From a candidate division TA06 bacterium SM23_40 (GTDB lineage: Bacteria > LJUI01 > SM1-40), in the NCBI GenBank assembly GCA_001303705.1, contig LJUI01000009.1, positions 1 to 37,218 on the forward strand: a stretch of 37,218 nucleotides of DNA, given 5' to 3'. The position numbers were made by a program, and so were the translations under genes. The notes under the pieces were generated by a model. It saw only the letters and a program-made list of their open reading frames with translations. It searched no databases and had not been told where the DNA came from. The first letter of the stretch is position 1. Every line of letters starts with the position of its first letter. Of this stretch, positions 24,055 through 32,354 are shown one piece after another.

Positions 24055-26982
24055 TCACTTCAGCATTACCATCTTGCGCGCCAGCGAACGCGAGCCAGCC
24101 TCAAGGCGGTAGAAATAGACCCCTGAGGAGACTTGAGACCCACGGCCATTTCGCCCATCCCAGCGGACCGTATACATTCCCGCATCGTGTGGCTGGTCGA
24201 CGAGCTCACGGACGAGCTGGCCCGCGATGTTGTAGACACGCAGGCAGACCTGCTCACCGCTGCTGGGAACCGCATACGAAATCACCGTCGACCCGCCAAA
24301 CGGATTGGGGGAGTTCTGCTTCAACAAGAAGACATGCGGACGCTCGGGATCGAACGGCGGCTCCTCGCTCACACCCGTCACCAGCATCAGCCATGTGAGC
24401 ACCGAATCCATCAACTCCGGCTTGTGCATCGCCACCGGCGACTGGTCATCGATCCACCCGAAGTCGAAGCCGAAGTACACCATCCGGTGACCGGTCGCAC
24501 CCCGCCCTACCGAATCGACATAGGTGATGGCCGCCACCCCGCCGTCCATGTCCAGATAGATGAGCGCCGTATCCGCCTCGGCAAGCGGCTCGATCACATC
24601 CTTCGACGGCTCTTCGCAGATGAGGAGCGTGTCACACAGAGCGCTCGTCGGCACACCGTCGAGCACATAGTTGGCCGTCGTCCCCGAGACAAACCCGGCG
24701 TGCAGCCGATCCGAGTAGAACGGCCAGCCGCTGATCTCCTCACCGATGTTTGCTCCCGTGAGGAAGAGGCCGCCGCCGCCATCCAGAAACGCACCAAGCG
24801 CGAGCGTATCGTCGGCAGTCACCGTGTTCGCCGTCGCGTCACCCGTCAGCCAGACCACAAGAGGATACCTCGACAGCAGCGCCCCATCGGGAGATCCCTC
24901 AGTCTCCACCTCGTGCTCATCCCAGAGGAAGTCCTCGCGATCCCCGAATACCTGCTGGAACGGCTCCTCGTTGATCGCCCCGCCGTCATCGTCCACGAGC
25001 AGCACATCCGGTCTGCCGATCCGCTGGACGAAGCTGTCGGTCTCTGCGTAGCCGCCCGCCGCCGTTATGGCGAGGTAGAACGTGATGTCCTCGCACTCCG
25101 CACCGGGATCGACCTCGAAGACGAAGGGATCATGGAAGGACGCCGTCTGGTTGTGGAGGAGGGGCAACTGACGTGATGCAGTAGAGTCGGTGATGATCAC
25201 AGCAGAAGGATTGCTCGATGAGAGTGTGGCCTCGACCGAATCGGCCTGCACGCCGGCGTTCTTGACCGTGACCCACAATTCGATCGTCTCTCCCGGATCA
25301 GGCCTGCCGTCGGCATTGCCAGATGAATCATCAACCGCATGCGCCATGTAGAATATCCTGGGTATCGTCGCATTGTATCCCTCGAATCCCCATGTCTCAC
25401 CGTAGCACCACCGCCGTATGAAGCTATTCCCCAGCTCGCCCCTGCCGTCGCCGCTCCAATATCCCCAGCTATTCTGGAAGTAGAAGAGGCTGTCGGGAGC
25501 GTTGTACCCGACGAGGTCCCAGGCGTGGCCCCCACGCGACGTGCACGCCTCGCACGGATCGCACAGGCATCCATAGCTTGACCAACCATCGCACCCCGGC
25601 TGTCCCAGGCAGACCCCGGAAGCTGCCAGGATGATACCATGATGATAGATGGCCTCCCGCAGCCCGGGTAGATCGTTTGTCGACTGGATGAAGTATGACC
25701 GGAGCACGAAGTCATCACCACAGTCTCCCGCCACATCCGGGCAGACGTCCGTACACTGCCCGCTCCCGCCGTTCGAGAGCGCACAGCCGGGATCGCACCC
25801 ATATGAGGCGCACTCTTCGGTGCAGAGACCATCGTTCAGGAATATATGTGGAGCATACACGGGATCTGACCCCTCGCAGTACCCGTACGGACAGGTCCCA
25901 CACTCGACTCCGCTCGTCACGAGGGAGCTGAGACAGGCACCACCCTGCCCGGGGCATCCCCCTGCGCACAGCCCCTGGCGGCAGTCGGCACCGCCCAGGT
26001 AGCGCAATCGATCATAAGCATTCTGCCGGCTCAGGATCGGATCGATGCACTCACACGAACCGTCCGGATCCTTCTCACAGAGACAGTCATACAGCTCTGA
26101 ATCGCCCGTGCCCAGATAACAGATGCTCCCGCAGAGCCACCAGTCCCCGACAGAAGAGACGGCATGGCCGGTGCACGATCCGTACCCTCCCTGATTCTTG
26201 ATCGGGGGCATTACCGAGAGCGAGAAGACATCGGGAGGTTGCATCGCGCCCTGCCACAGAGACAGGAGAGCAGGCGCGGTCTCCGCCTGCTCGTCAGCTC
26301 GCCGTTGGTGGTCAGGGCTGAGCAGCGAGCGAAGCGGCCGCTCGGCCGGCGCCTTCGTCAACAGCCGCGGATCGAGGCCGGTCGGTGCGAGAATCGAACT
26401 GACATCCGCCCTGACCACATCGTCGCCCCGCGGCGACGCCAGGTACAATAGATGCCCGTCCTCCTGCATCAGAACCAGGAGACGGGTCTCATCTCCGAAC
26501 CGCTCGCCCGTCCACAGGGTGGCGATCGACTCCATCTCCTCCCACTGACGAGCATCTATCGAATAGAGCGGTCGGCCACCTGCACCCCAGTTCGGAGTGC
26601 CCACCGCCTTCCCACTGTACGGATCGAACTTTATGAACCCGCCTATCGTGCCTCCTCTCTGTAGCGGCACAGCCCAGTACTTCGGACCCAGCTGGCTGAA
26701 GAAGAGCCGCGGTTTTCCTGCCCTGGCCCCGTCATACAGATTGAATATCTCGTTCTGAATAATGTCGCGCGGATCACCCGCCAACAGGCGCTCGGCCTTC
26801 AGCGCCCGCTCCTCGATATAGCGCTGCGCAACCCAAGCCATCTCGTCAGCCGACATCACCCCCTCCTGGAGCTCGCCGAGCCAGGTCACCTCGGCACGAA
26901 ACGGCTGCCGCGCTGCCTGAGCCCCCAGAGCATAACAGAACAGGATGAGCACCATCACCCATGCGGTCCACCTGGCATTCAT
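24055..26982 (-). CDS. Secreted papain-like (C1A) cysteine peptidase, paralogue 3
   Basis: 975 residues from ATG 26982, which follows AGGGGGGAT; the frame to 27051 would bury the signal peptide (WTAWVMVLILFCYALGAQA). Catalytic residues align with paralogue 1: Gln and Cys270 in IKNQGGYGSCTGHA, His in RGGHAWDLVGY and Asn in YFQNSWGYW. The cysteine-rich insertion is conserved, with small changes such as SCECIDPIL and CAGGCPGQGG. The C-terminal sorting domain begins KQNSPNPFGGSTVISYAVP. Promoter at 27125-27153 with a structured leader, and terminator directly after the stop, so it can be expressed separately from its neighbours. Confidence 0.88.
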   Translation of the reverse strand: MNARWTAWVMVLILFCYALGAQAARQPFRAEVTWLGELQEGVMSADEMAWVAQRYIEERALKAERLLAGDPRDIIQNEIFNLYDGARAGKPRLFFSQLGPKYWAVPLQRGGTIGGFIKFDPYSGKAVGTPNWGAGGRPLYSIDARQWEEMESIATLWTGERFGDETRLLVLMQEDGHLLYLASPRGDDVVRADVSSILAPTGLDPRLLTKAPAERPLRSLLSPDHQRRADEQAETAPALLSLWQGAMQPPDVFSLSVMPPIKNQGGYGSCTGHAVSSVGDWWLCGSICYLGTGDSELYDCLCEKDPDGSCECIDPILSRQNAYDRLRYLGGADCRQGLCAGGCPGQGGACLSSLVTSGVECGTCPYGYCEGSDPVYAPHIFLNDGLCTEECASYGCDPGCALSNGGSGQCTDVCPDVAGDCGDDFVLRSYFIQSTNDLPGLREAIYHHGIILAASGVCLGQPGCDGWSSYGCLCDPCEACTSRGGHAWDLVGYNAPDSLFYFQNSWGYWSGDGRGELGNSFIRRWCYGETWGFEGYNATIPRIFYMAHAVDDSSGNADGRPDPGETIELWVTVKNAGVQADSVEATLSSSNPSAVIITDSTASRQLPLLHNQTASFHDPFVFEVDPGAECEDITFYLAITAAGGYAETDSFVQRIGRPDVLLVDDDGGAINEEPFQQVFGDREDFLWDEHEVETEGSPDGALLSRYPLVVWLTGDATANTVTADDTLALGAFLDGGGGLFLTGANIGEEISGWPFYSDRLHAGFVSGTTANYVLDGVPTSALCDTLLICEEPSKDVIEPLAEADTALIYLDMDGGVAAITYVDSVGRGATGHRMVYFGFDFGWIDDQSPVAMHKPELMDSVLTWLMLVTGVSEEPPFDPERPHVFLLKQNSPNPFGGSTVISYAVPSSGEQVCLRVYNIAGQLVRELVDQPHDAGMYTVRWDGRNGRGSQVSSGVYFYRLEAGSRSLARKMVMLK

Positions 26983-27058
26983 GGTTGCGATCCCCCCTAT
27001 ACTCCCGAAGACCCTGTTTGAGGATGCAGTATGCAACATCGATCCCTCCACAAGACCA

Positions 27059-27120
27059 GCAAGGGCAGATCCGTCAGCTGCCGCTCACGCGGGTACCTCT
27101 GCCCGGGACCTGCCCCTTGC
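27059..27120 (-). ncRNA. Structured 5' leader, peptidase paralogue 3
   Basis: The predicted transcript begins with GCAAGGGGCAG (27110-27120), which pairs with CTGCCCTTGC (27059-27068), a 10-bp stem with one bulged G. It encloses 41 nt that contain a CCGC-GTGA-GCGG hairpin with a GNRA loop. The arrangement resembles a riboswitch or protein-binding leader, but no known class was recognised. 27096-27115 matches 23773-23791 of paralogue 2. Confidence 0.4.
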
Positions 27121-27124
27121 CTCG

Positions 27125-27153
27125 ATATTATCGAATAGACGCTGAGGTGTCAA
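27125..27153 (-). promoter_or_regulatory. Promoter of peptidase paralogue 3
   Basis: Minus strand TTGACA (27148-27153), a 17-bp spacer and TAATAT (27125-27130), one of the best matches to consensus in the window. Start expected near 27118. Confidence 0.75.
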
Positions 27154-27184
27154 GCCTTGTGAGCCAACAAGCGGCGCGAGGCGC

Positions 27185-30115
27185 CTACTTCAGCACCACC
27201 ATCTTCCGCACAAGTGAACGCGAGCCGGCCTCTAGGCGATAGAAGTACACACCTGACGATACCCGAGACCCACGGTCATTTCGGCCATCCCAGTGGACTG
27301 TATACATTCCTGCATCCTGTGGCTCGTCGACGAGCGCACGGACAAGCTGGCCCGCGATATTATACACACGCAGACAGACCCTTTCACCACTGCTGGGAAG
27401 TACATACGAAATCGTCGTCCACGCGCCAAACGGATTGGGGGAGTTCTGCTTCAACGAGAAGACATGGGGCCGCTCGGGATCGAAGGGCGGCTCCTCGCTC
27501 ACACCGGTCACCAGCATCAGCCACGTCAACACCGAATCCATCAGCTCCGGCTTATGCATCGTCATCGGCGACTGGTCATCGATCCACCCGAAGTCGAAGC
27601 CGAAGTAGACGAGCCGGTGACCCGTTGCCCCGGGACCAACCGAGTCGACATAGGTGATGGCCGCCACCCCGCCGTCGATGTCCAGATAGATGAGCGCCGT
27701 ATCGGCCTCCGCAAGCGGCTCGATCACGTCCTTCGACGGCTCCTCGCAGATGAGGAGCGTGTCACATAAGGCGCTCGTCGGTACCCCGTCGAGCACATAG
27801 CTCGCCGTCGTCCCTGAGACAAACCCGGCATGGAGACGATCCGAGTAGAATGGCCAGCTGTTGATCTCCTCACCGATGTTCGCTCCCGTGAGGAAGAGAC
27901 CTCCGCCCCCATCGAGAAATGCACCCAGCGCGAGCGTATCATCGCCAGTGACCGTGTTCGTCGTGTCATCTCCTGTCAACCAGACTACGATTGGGAACTT
28001 CGACAGCAGCACCTCATCGGGAGATCCCTCAGTCTCCACCTCATGCTCATCCCAGAGGAAGTCCTCTCGCCCCTGGAACACGACCTGGAACGGCTCCTCG
28101 TTGCTCGCCCCACCGTCATCGTCCACGAGGAGCACGTCAGGCCGCCCGATCCGCTGCACGAAGCTGTCTGTTTCAGCGTAGCCGCCGGCCGCTGTCATGG
28201 CGAGATAGAACGTGATGTCCTCACACTCCGCACCGGGCACCACGTCGAAGACGAAGGGGTCATCGAACGTCACGATCGCGTTGTGGAGCACCGGCAGCAC
28301 GCGCGATGCCGTGGCATCGGTGATGTTGACTGCCGATGGATTGCTCGACGAAAGCGTCGCTTCGACCGAGTCGGCCTGAGCGCCGACGTTGCGCACAGAC
28401 ACCCACAGGTCGACTGTCTCCCCGGGATCCGGTCTCCCGTCGTTGTTGCCAGAGGAATCGTCTATCGAATGATCGGCATAGTACAGCCTCGGCGCGGTAG
28501 GGGTGAACCCCTGGAACCCCCATGCCGCACCATAGTGAGTCCAACGCCGTACAAAGCTGTTCCCCACCTCACCCCGGCCATCCTGGCTCCAGTACCCCCA
28601 GCTGTTCTGGAAGTAGAACAGACTGTCCGGCGCGTTGTACCCGACAAAGTCCCATGAGTGGGTCCCGCGCGAGGTACAGAGCTCACACGGGTCGCAGAGA
28701 CACCCATAGCTCGACCAGCCGTCGCACCCGGGCTGGCCCTCACAGACATGTGACCCTGTGATCATGATACCGTGATGATAGATCGCATCGCGCAGCCCGG
28801 GGATATCATCGGTCGGCTGAGCGAAGAAGGACTGAAGCATGAAGTCGTCGCCGCACGGCCCTTCGACATCAGGACAATCTCCCGTACACTGACCGCTCCC
28901 GCCGTTAGAGAGTGGACAGCCCGGGTCGCACCCGTAGTGCGTGCACTCCTCCGTGCAGAGACCGTCGAGGGTGAGGACCGCCCCGGCATAGGTGGCGGGA
29001 ACGCCCTCACAGTAGCCCTCGGGGCAGGTGCCGCACTGATACCCGCTCGTGGTGAGCGAGGTGAGACAGGTACCTCCTGCACCCGGACATCCGAATCCAC
29101 ACAGCGATTGGCGGCAGTCGCGGCCGGCCGAGTAACGCAGCCGGTCATAAGCATTCTGCCGGCTCAGCATCGGATCGATGCAGACGCACGCGCCGTCCTG
29201 ATCCTTCTCACACAGGCAATCGTACAGGTCGGAGTCGCCCGTCCCCATGTAGCAGAGACTCCCGCACAGCCACCAGTCACCAACTGATGAGGTGGCGTGG
29301 CCTGTGCATGATCCGTATCCTCCCTGGTCCTTGATGGGGGGCATCACGGAGAGGGAGAAGACGTCGGGGGGCTGCAGCGAGCCGCGCGCCCGCGGCCGGG
29401 CCTCCCGCGCCATTCTCATCTGTTCCATCTTCATCTGTTCATGACTCGGGTCGACGAGTGAGCCACGTGGCCGCTCGGCCGGCGCCCTCGTCAACAGCCG
29501 CGGATCGAGGCCGGTCGGAGCAAGGATCGTACTGACATCCGCCCGCACAACCTCGTCGCCCCTCGACGACGCCAGGTACAGCAGATATCCATCCTCTTGA
29601 GAGAGAACGATGATGCGCGTCTCATCGCCGAACCGCTCGCCAGTCCACAGGGTGGCGACGGACTCCATCTCCTCCCATTGACGGGCCTCGATCGAATAGA
29701 GCGGCCGACCGCCCGGACCCCAGTTCGGAGTGCCCACCGCCCTTCCGCTGTACGGATCGAACTTAATGAACCCGCCGATCGTACCTCCTCTCTGAAGCGG
29801 TACCGCCCAGTACTTCGGACCCAGCTGGCTGAAGAAGAGCCGGGGTTTTCCCGCCCTGGCTCCACTGTACAGATTGAATATCTCGTTCTGAATAATGTCG
29901 CGCGGATCACCCACTAACAGACGCTCGGCCTTCTGCGCCCGCTCCTCGATATAGCGCTGCGCAACCCGGGCGATCTCGTCAGCCGACACCACCCCGGCCT
30001 CTAGCTCGCCGAGCGAGGTCACCTCGGCACGAAACGGCACCCGCGCTGCCTGAACCCCGAGGACGAAACATGCCAGACTGAGTATGCATACTGCCGCGAT
30101 CAACCTGGCTTTCAT
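27185..30115 (-). CDS. Secreted papain-like (C1A) cysteine peptidase, paralogue 4
   Basis: 976 residues from ATG 30115, after GAGGGGGTGG; GTG 30124 is an alternative three codons longer. Signal peptide 1-24. Catalytic set: Gln264, Cys270 (IKDQGGYGSCTGHA), His486 (RGTHSWDFVGY, where the other copies have GGHAW) and Asn504. A methionine-rich linker, EQMKMEQMRMAREARPRARG, precedes the peptidase domain and is unique to this copy. The C-terminal sorting domain starts KQNSPNPFGAWTTISYVLP. The stop lies only about 30 bp from the -35 of paralogue 3 and no strong terminator separates them, so some read-through is possible. No clear promoter was found upstream. Confidence 0.88.
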   Translation of the reverse strand: MKARLIAAVCILSLACFVLGVQAARVPFRAEVTSLGELEAGVVSADEIARVAQRYIEERAQKAERLLVGDPRDIIQNEIFNLYSGARAGKPRLFFSQLGPKYWAVPLQRGGTIGGFIKFDPYSGRAVGTPNWGPGGRPLYSIEARQWEEMESVATLWTGERFGDETRIIVLSQEDGYLLYLASSRGDEVVRADVSTILAPTGLDPRLLTRAPAERPRGSLVDPSHEQMKMEQMRMAREARPRARGSLQPPDVFSLSVMPPIKDQGGYGSCTGHATSSVGDWWLCGSLCYMGTGDSDLYDCLCEKDQDGACVCIDPMLSRQNAYDRLRYSAGRDCRQSLCGFGCPGAGGTCLTSLTTSGYQCGTCPEGYCEGVPATYAGAVLTLDGLCTEECTHYGCDPGCPLSNGGSGQCTGDCPDVEGPCGDDFMLQSFFAQPTDDIPGLRDAIYHHGIMITGSHVCEGQPGCDGWSSYGCLCDPCELCTSRGTHSWDFVGYNAPDSLFYFQNSWGYWSQDGRGEVGNSFVRRWTHYGAAWGFQGFTPTAPRLYYADHSIDDSSGNNDGRPDPGETVDLWVSVRNVGAQADSVEATLSSSNPSAVNITDATASRVLPVLHNAIVTFDDPFVFDVVPGAECEDITFYLAMTAAGGYAETDSFVQRIGRPDVLLVDDDGGASNEEPFQVVFQGREDFLWDEHEVETEGSPDEVLLSKFPIVVWLTGDDTTNTVTGDDTLALGAFLDGGGGLFLTGANIGEEINSWPFYSDRLHAGFVSGTTASYVLDGVPTSALCDTLLICEEPSKDVIEPLAEADTALIYLDIDGGVAAITYVDSVGPGATGHRLVYFGFDFGWIDDQSPMTMHKPELMDSVLTWLMLVTGVSEEPPFDPERPHVFSLKQNSPNPFGAWTTISYVLPSSGERVCLRVYNIAGQLVRALVDEPQDAGMYTVHWDGRNDRGSRVSSGVYFYRLEAGSRSLVRKMVVLK

Positions 30116-30154
30116 CACTGCCACCCCCTCGTATAGTGTGTGTGAAATGCCAAT

Positions 30155-30194
30155 GGGGGATCAATCCCCCCCCAGCAATCAGTCGGGATTGCTG
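30155..30194. repeat. Two adjacent inverted repeats in the leader of peptidase paralogue 4
   Basis: GGGGGA-TCAA-TCCCCC (30155-30170) and CAGCAATC-AGTCGG-GATTGCTG (30173-30194). They lie 40-80 bp upstream of the start codon, where they could be leader hairpins or operators. The rest of 30195-30391 shows nothing recognisable. Confidence 0.5.
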
Positions 30195-30391
30195 GATCTC
30201 TCGCCGATTTTTGCCTCAAATCTATGGGAGGTCCCGTGTATCATGTCCGATGCATCAACGTGAATCGGACTGAGGAGGAAACAGCTGCACCCCCTTGCGG
30301 CTCCCGTATCGAAAAATCCACACGGCCTCCTTCCCAGAAGGCATTACCGGGTTCTTCAGGCAGCCAATCTAGGAGGCGAGGCCACCATCAC

Positions 30392-31273
30392 CTACTTCCG
30401 CCCTGAGCCTCTTCCTTCCTGAGCCTCGACCACAGCTTTCGCCCGCGCAGTCGCCTCGCTCAGATATTCCCGATCGATCTCAAACACGACAGCGGGGATG
30501 CCGAGCCCGAGGGCACTCACCGCCGTATTGCCGATTCCGAGGAACGGGTCGAGGACGAGTTTTGTCCGGTCCAGCCCGTGGAGGCGGATGCACATCTCGG
30601 CAAGAGCGGGAGGGAAGCTCGCCGGATGGGGACGCTCCTTTGTCCGGTTCTTTATGGTTTCGTATGGTATGAACCACGTGTTGCCCCGACAGTGGAGCCC
30701 ATCGCCGGCCCGCTTCCAGCGGGAGATATTCGACTTGTCCTGATAGGGGACGCCGATCGCCAGTCTGTCGAGCTTCACGTTCCCGTGTTTCGTGATGTGG
30801 AAGACGTACTCGTGGCAATCGTTGAGATAGCGGGGACTGTTGATCGGCTTGTAGTGCCCGACGGTGAGATCGTCGGACAGTATGCCATACCGCCCGACAT
30901 CTGCCTGGGGAATGTGGATTGACTTGATCCAGTGGATGACGTTCTGTAGCTTCAGGAGATCACGGATGGCACTCACCACTTCGAGAGGGACCCACGGATC
31001 TGATGGTTTCGCGCCGATGTTGAGGAAGAGAGAGCCATCGTCTGCCAGGACACCCTTTGCTGCCTCTATCCACTGGCGCGTCCAATCGAGATAGTCCTGG
31101 CGGGAGATGGTATCGTCGTAGGTCGAGTACCTGGTGCCGAGGTTGTAGGGCGGGGAGGTTACGATGACGTCGATACTGCCGGGCTCAAGACGCCGCCTCA
31201 TGCCGGCGATGCAATCCTCACAATAGAAGGTCGCCCGGACATGATCCCCACCGATGACTGTCTTCTTCCGCAT
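30392..31273 (-). CDS. Orphan DNA methyltransferase (N4-cytosine/N6-adenine type)
   Basis: A site-specific DNA amino-methyltransferase. Motif IV VTSPPYNLGT comes early (about residue 39), and the SAM-binding LDPFLGIGNTAVSA comes late (about 242), the order of the beta class, which includes both N4-cytosine and N6-adenine enzymes. The TSPPYN form leans to N4-cytosine. 293 residues; ATG 31273 with GGAG 7 nt upstream. No restriction endonuclease or specificity gene is nearby, so it may be a solitary regulatory or phase-type methylase, or a remnant of a restriction system. Its neighbours, a cytochrome and a peptidase, are functionally unrelated. Confidence 0.88.
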   Translation of the reverse strand: MRKKTVIGGDHVRATFYCEDCIAGMRRRLEPGSIDVIVTSPPYNLGTRYSTYDDTISRQDYLDWTRQWIEAAKGVLADDGSLFLNIGAKPSDPWVPLEVVSAIRDLLKLQNVIHWIKSIHIPQADVGRYGILSDDLTVGHYKPINSPRYLNDCHEYVFHITKHGNVKLDRLAIGVPYQDKSNISRWKRAGDGLHCRGNTWFIPYETIKNRTKERPHPASFPPALAEMCIRLHGLDRTKLVLDPFLGIGNTAVSALGLGIPAVVFEIDREYLSEATARAKAVVEAQEGRGSGRK

Positions 31274-31367
31274 GGGAACACTCCGAACAAAACCTCGATG
31301 ACTTCACCGCCCGTGGGCTCCGGTCTCAGGTTGAGCCGATATCAGAAGGCGAACGTGCCATCAGCCA

Positions 31368-31389
31368 GGATAGGGCACAACACCTATCC
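31368..31389 (-). terminator. 3' hairpin after the cytochrome c554 gene
   Basis: Minus strand GGATAGG-TGTTGTGC-CCTATCC, 12 nt after the stop. There is no T-tract, so it may stabilise the transcript end instead of stopping polymerase. Confidence 0.35.
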
Positions 31390-31401
31390 CGATCCCGTGT
31401 T

Positions 31402-31968
31402 CTATTTTCCCTTTTCTTTCTTCTCTTCCTGCGCCTCTTCTCCCGTCTCCTTCTCGATCATATGGATCCCTTCGGGACTGGCCACGTATTCTTCATAGTC
31501 GAAGCCCGTGAATTCAGGACTTCGCTCGTTATGGCACTTCACGCACACCTCCGGCCCCGGAGGGATGATTAGCCCCTTTGAGATGGCCAGTTCTCGATCC
31601 TTCATCACCGACGCGTTCCAGTAGTTGCTCCCCGCTCCGTGACACGCCTCACATTGCACGTTCACCATCTGCGGGGTACTCTCCAGATCGACGAACCCGC
31701 CCTCCTCTCCGTACCCGGTGGTGTGACAAGAGAGACACATCTTATTAGCCTTCGCCTCGTCGTCCAGGCTGTCGATGGCGTGGGCATGGACCGTCTTCTC
31801 CCACGCAGCGAAGATATCGGAGTGGCACATCTTGCATTTCTTCTGACCGACGTAAGTCGCTGGTGCTTCCTCTTCCTCGGCTTGCTCAGCAACAAGACCG
31901 CCCCAAGCAACAAGGCAGAGGCCAACAGCCAGCACGACAGCCAGATACCTCAACAGAGCAGCGTGCAC
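31402..31968 (-). CDS. Exported tetraheme cytochrome c554-like protein
   Basis: 188 residues with a signal peptide (about 1-27) and four haem sites: CKMCH, CLSCH, CEACH and CVKCH. The spacing and the segments TVHAHAIDSL, CHTTGYGEEGG and TPQMVNVQCEACHGAG closely parallel the C-terminal domain of the Sec-candidate protein at 3087-4511, so it is a stand-alone version of the same electron-transfer module. A charged Glu/Lys tail ends the protein. The start is GTG 31968 with a weak ribosome site, under the strong promoter at 32005-32033. It probably accepts or donates electrons in the periplasm; the partner could be the large cytochrome encoded just upstream. Confidence 0.9.
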   Translation of the reverse strand: MHAALLRYLAVVLAVGLCLVAWGGLVAEQAEEEEAPATYVGQKKCKMCHSDIFAAWEKTVHAHAIDSLDDEAKANKMCLSCHTTGYGEEGGFVDLESTPQMVNVQCEACHGAGSNYWNASVMKDRELAISKGLIIPPGPEVCVKCHNERSPEFTGFDYEEYVASPEGIHMIEKETGEEAQEEKKEKGK

Positions 31969-32004
31969 CGGATTCTCACCCCCTTCCGATCAATAGCGGA
32001 CTGC

Positions 32005-32033
32005 AGTCTATCAGGTTCCTCAGCCGATGTCAA
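32005..32033 (-). promoter_or_regulatory. Sigma70-type promoter for cytochrome c554
   Basis: Minus strand TTGACA (32028-32033), a 17-bp spacer and TAGACT (32005-32010). The transcript starts near 31998, leaving a leader of about 30 nt. A second TTGACA lies 23 bp upstream. Confidence 0.7.
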
Positions 32034-32041
32034 GGCTCCGA

Positions 32042-32093
32042 TCCGCTCGGTGTCAACCGCCAATAGAGATGTTGCGGTTCCCGACGGAGCGGA
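32042..32093. repeat. Nested inverted repeat upstream of the c554 promoter
   Basis: Outer arms TCCGCTC/GAGCGGA and inner arms AACCGC/GCGGTT, separated by 6-7 nt internal loops, with a 13-nt centre. It starts 9 bp upstream of the -35 hexamer, a common position for an activator site. The remainder of the gap, 32094-32354, shows nothing else. Confidence 0.5.
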
Positions 32094-32354
32094 AATGCCT
32101 GTTCAGACCGACCAGGGCAGGTCACCGCCGAAAAAGTAGAGGACGGCCAGCACCGAATCCGGTCGTCCCCTCAAAGCTATTGCCCAATGTAAGGCCGCTT
32201 ATCCCGATCCGTCGCCCCAATGCAGTGAGCGTTTTGCTTTGGAGATGCGACTGAAACGGTTCGGCTATCGACAACGCACGATCACGCACTCACGTCTCTG
32301 GAGCTCCGCGAACACCGACACATGTACCGTCCGTTCGATCAGCTCGCAGGCTGC

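Noticed and set aside
27173-27185. GGCGC/GCGCC hairpin as terminator of peptidase paralogue 4
   Set aside because: It overlaps the stop codon, has a 3-nt loop and is followed by a mixed GCTTGTT stretch instead of a T-run.
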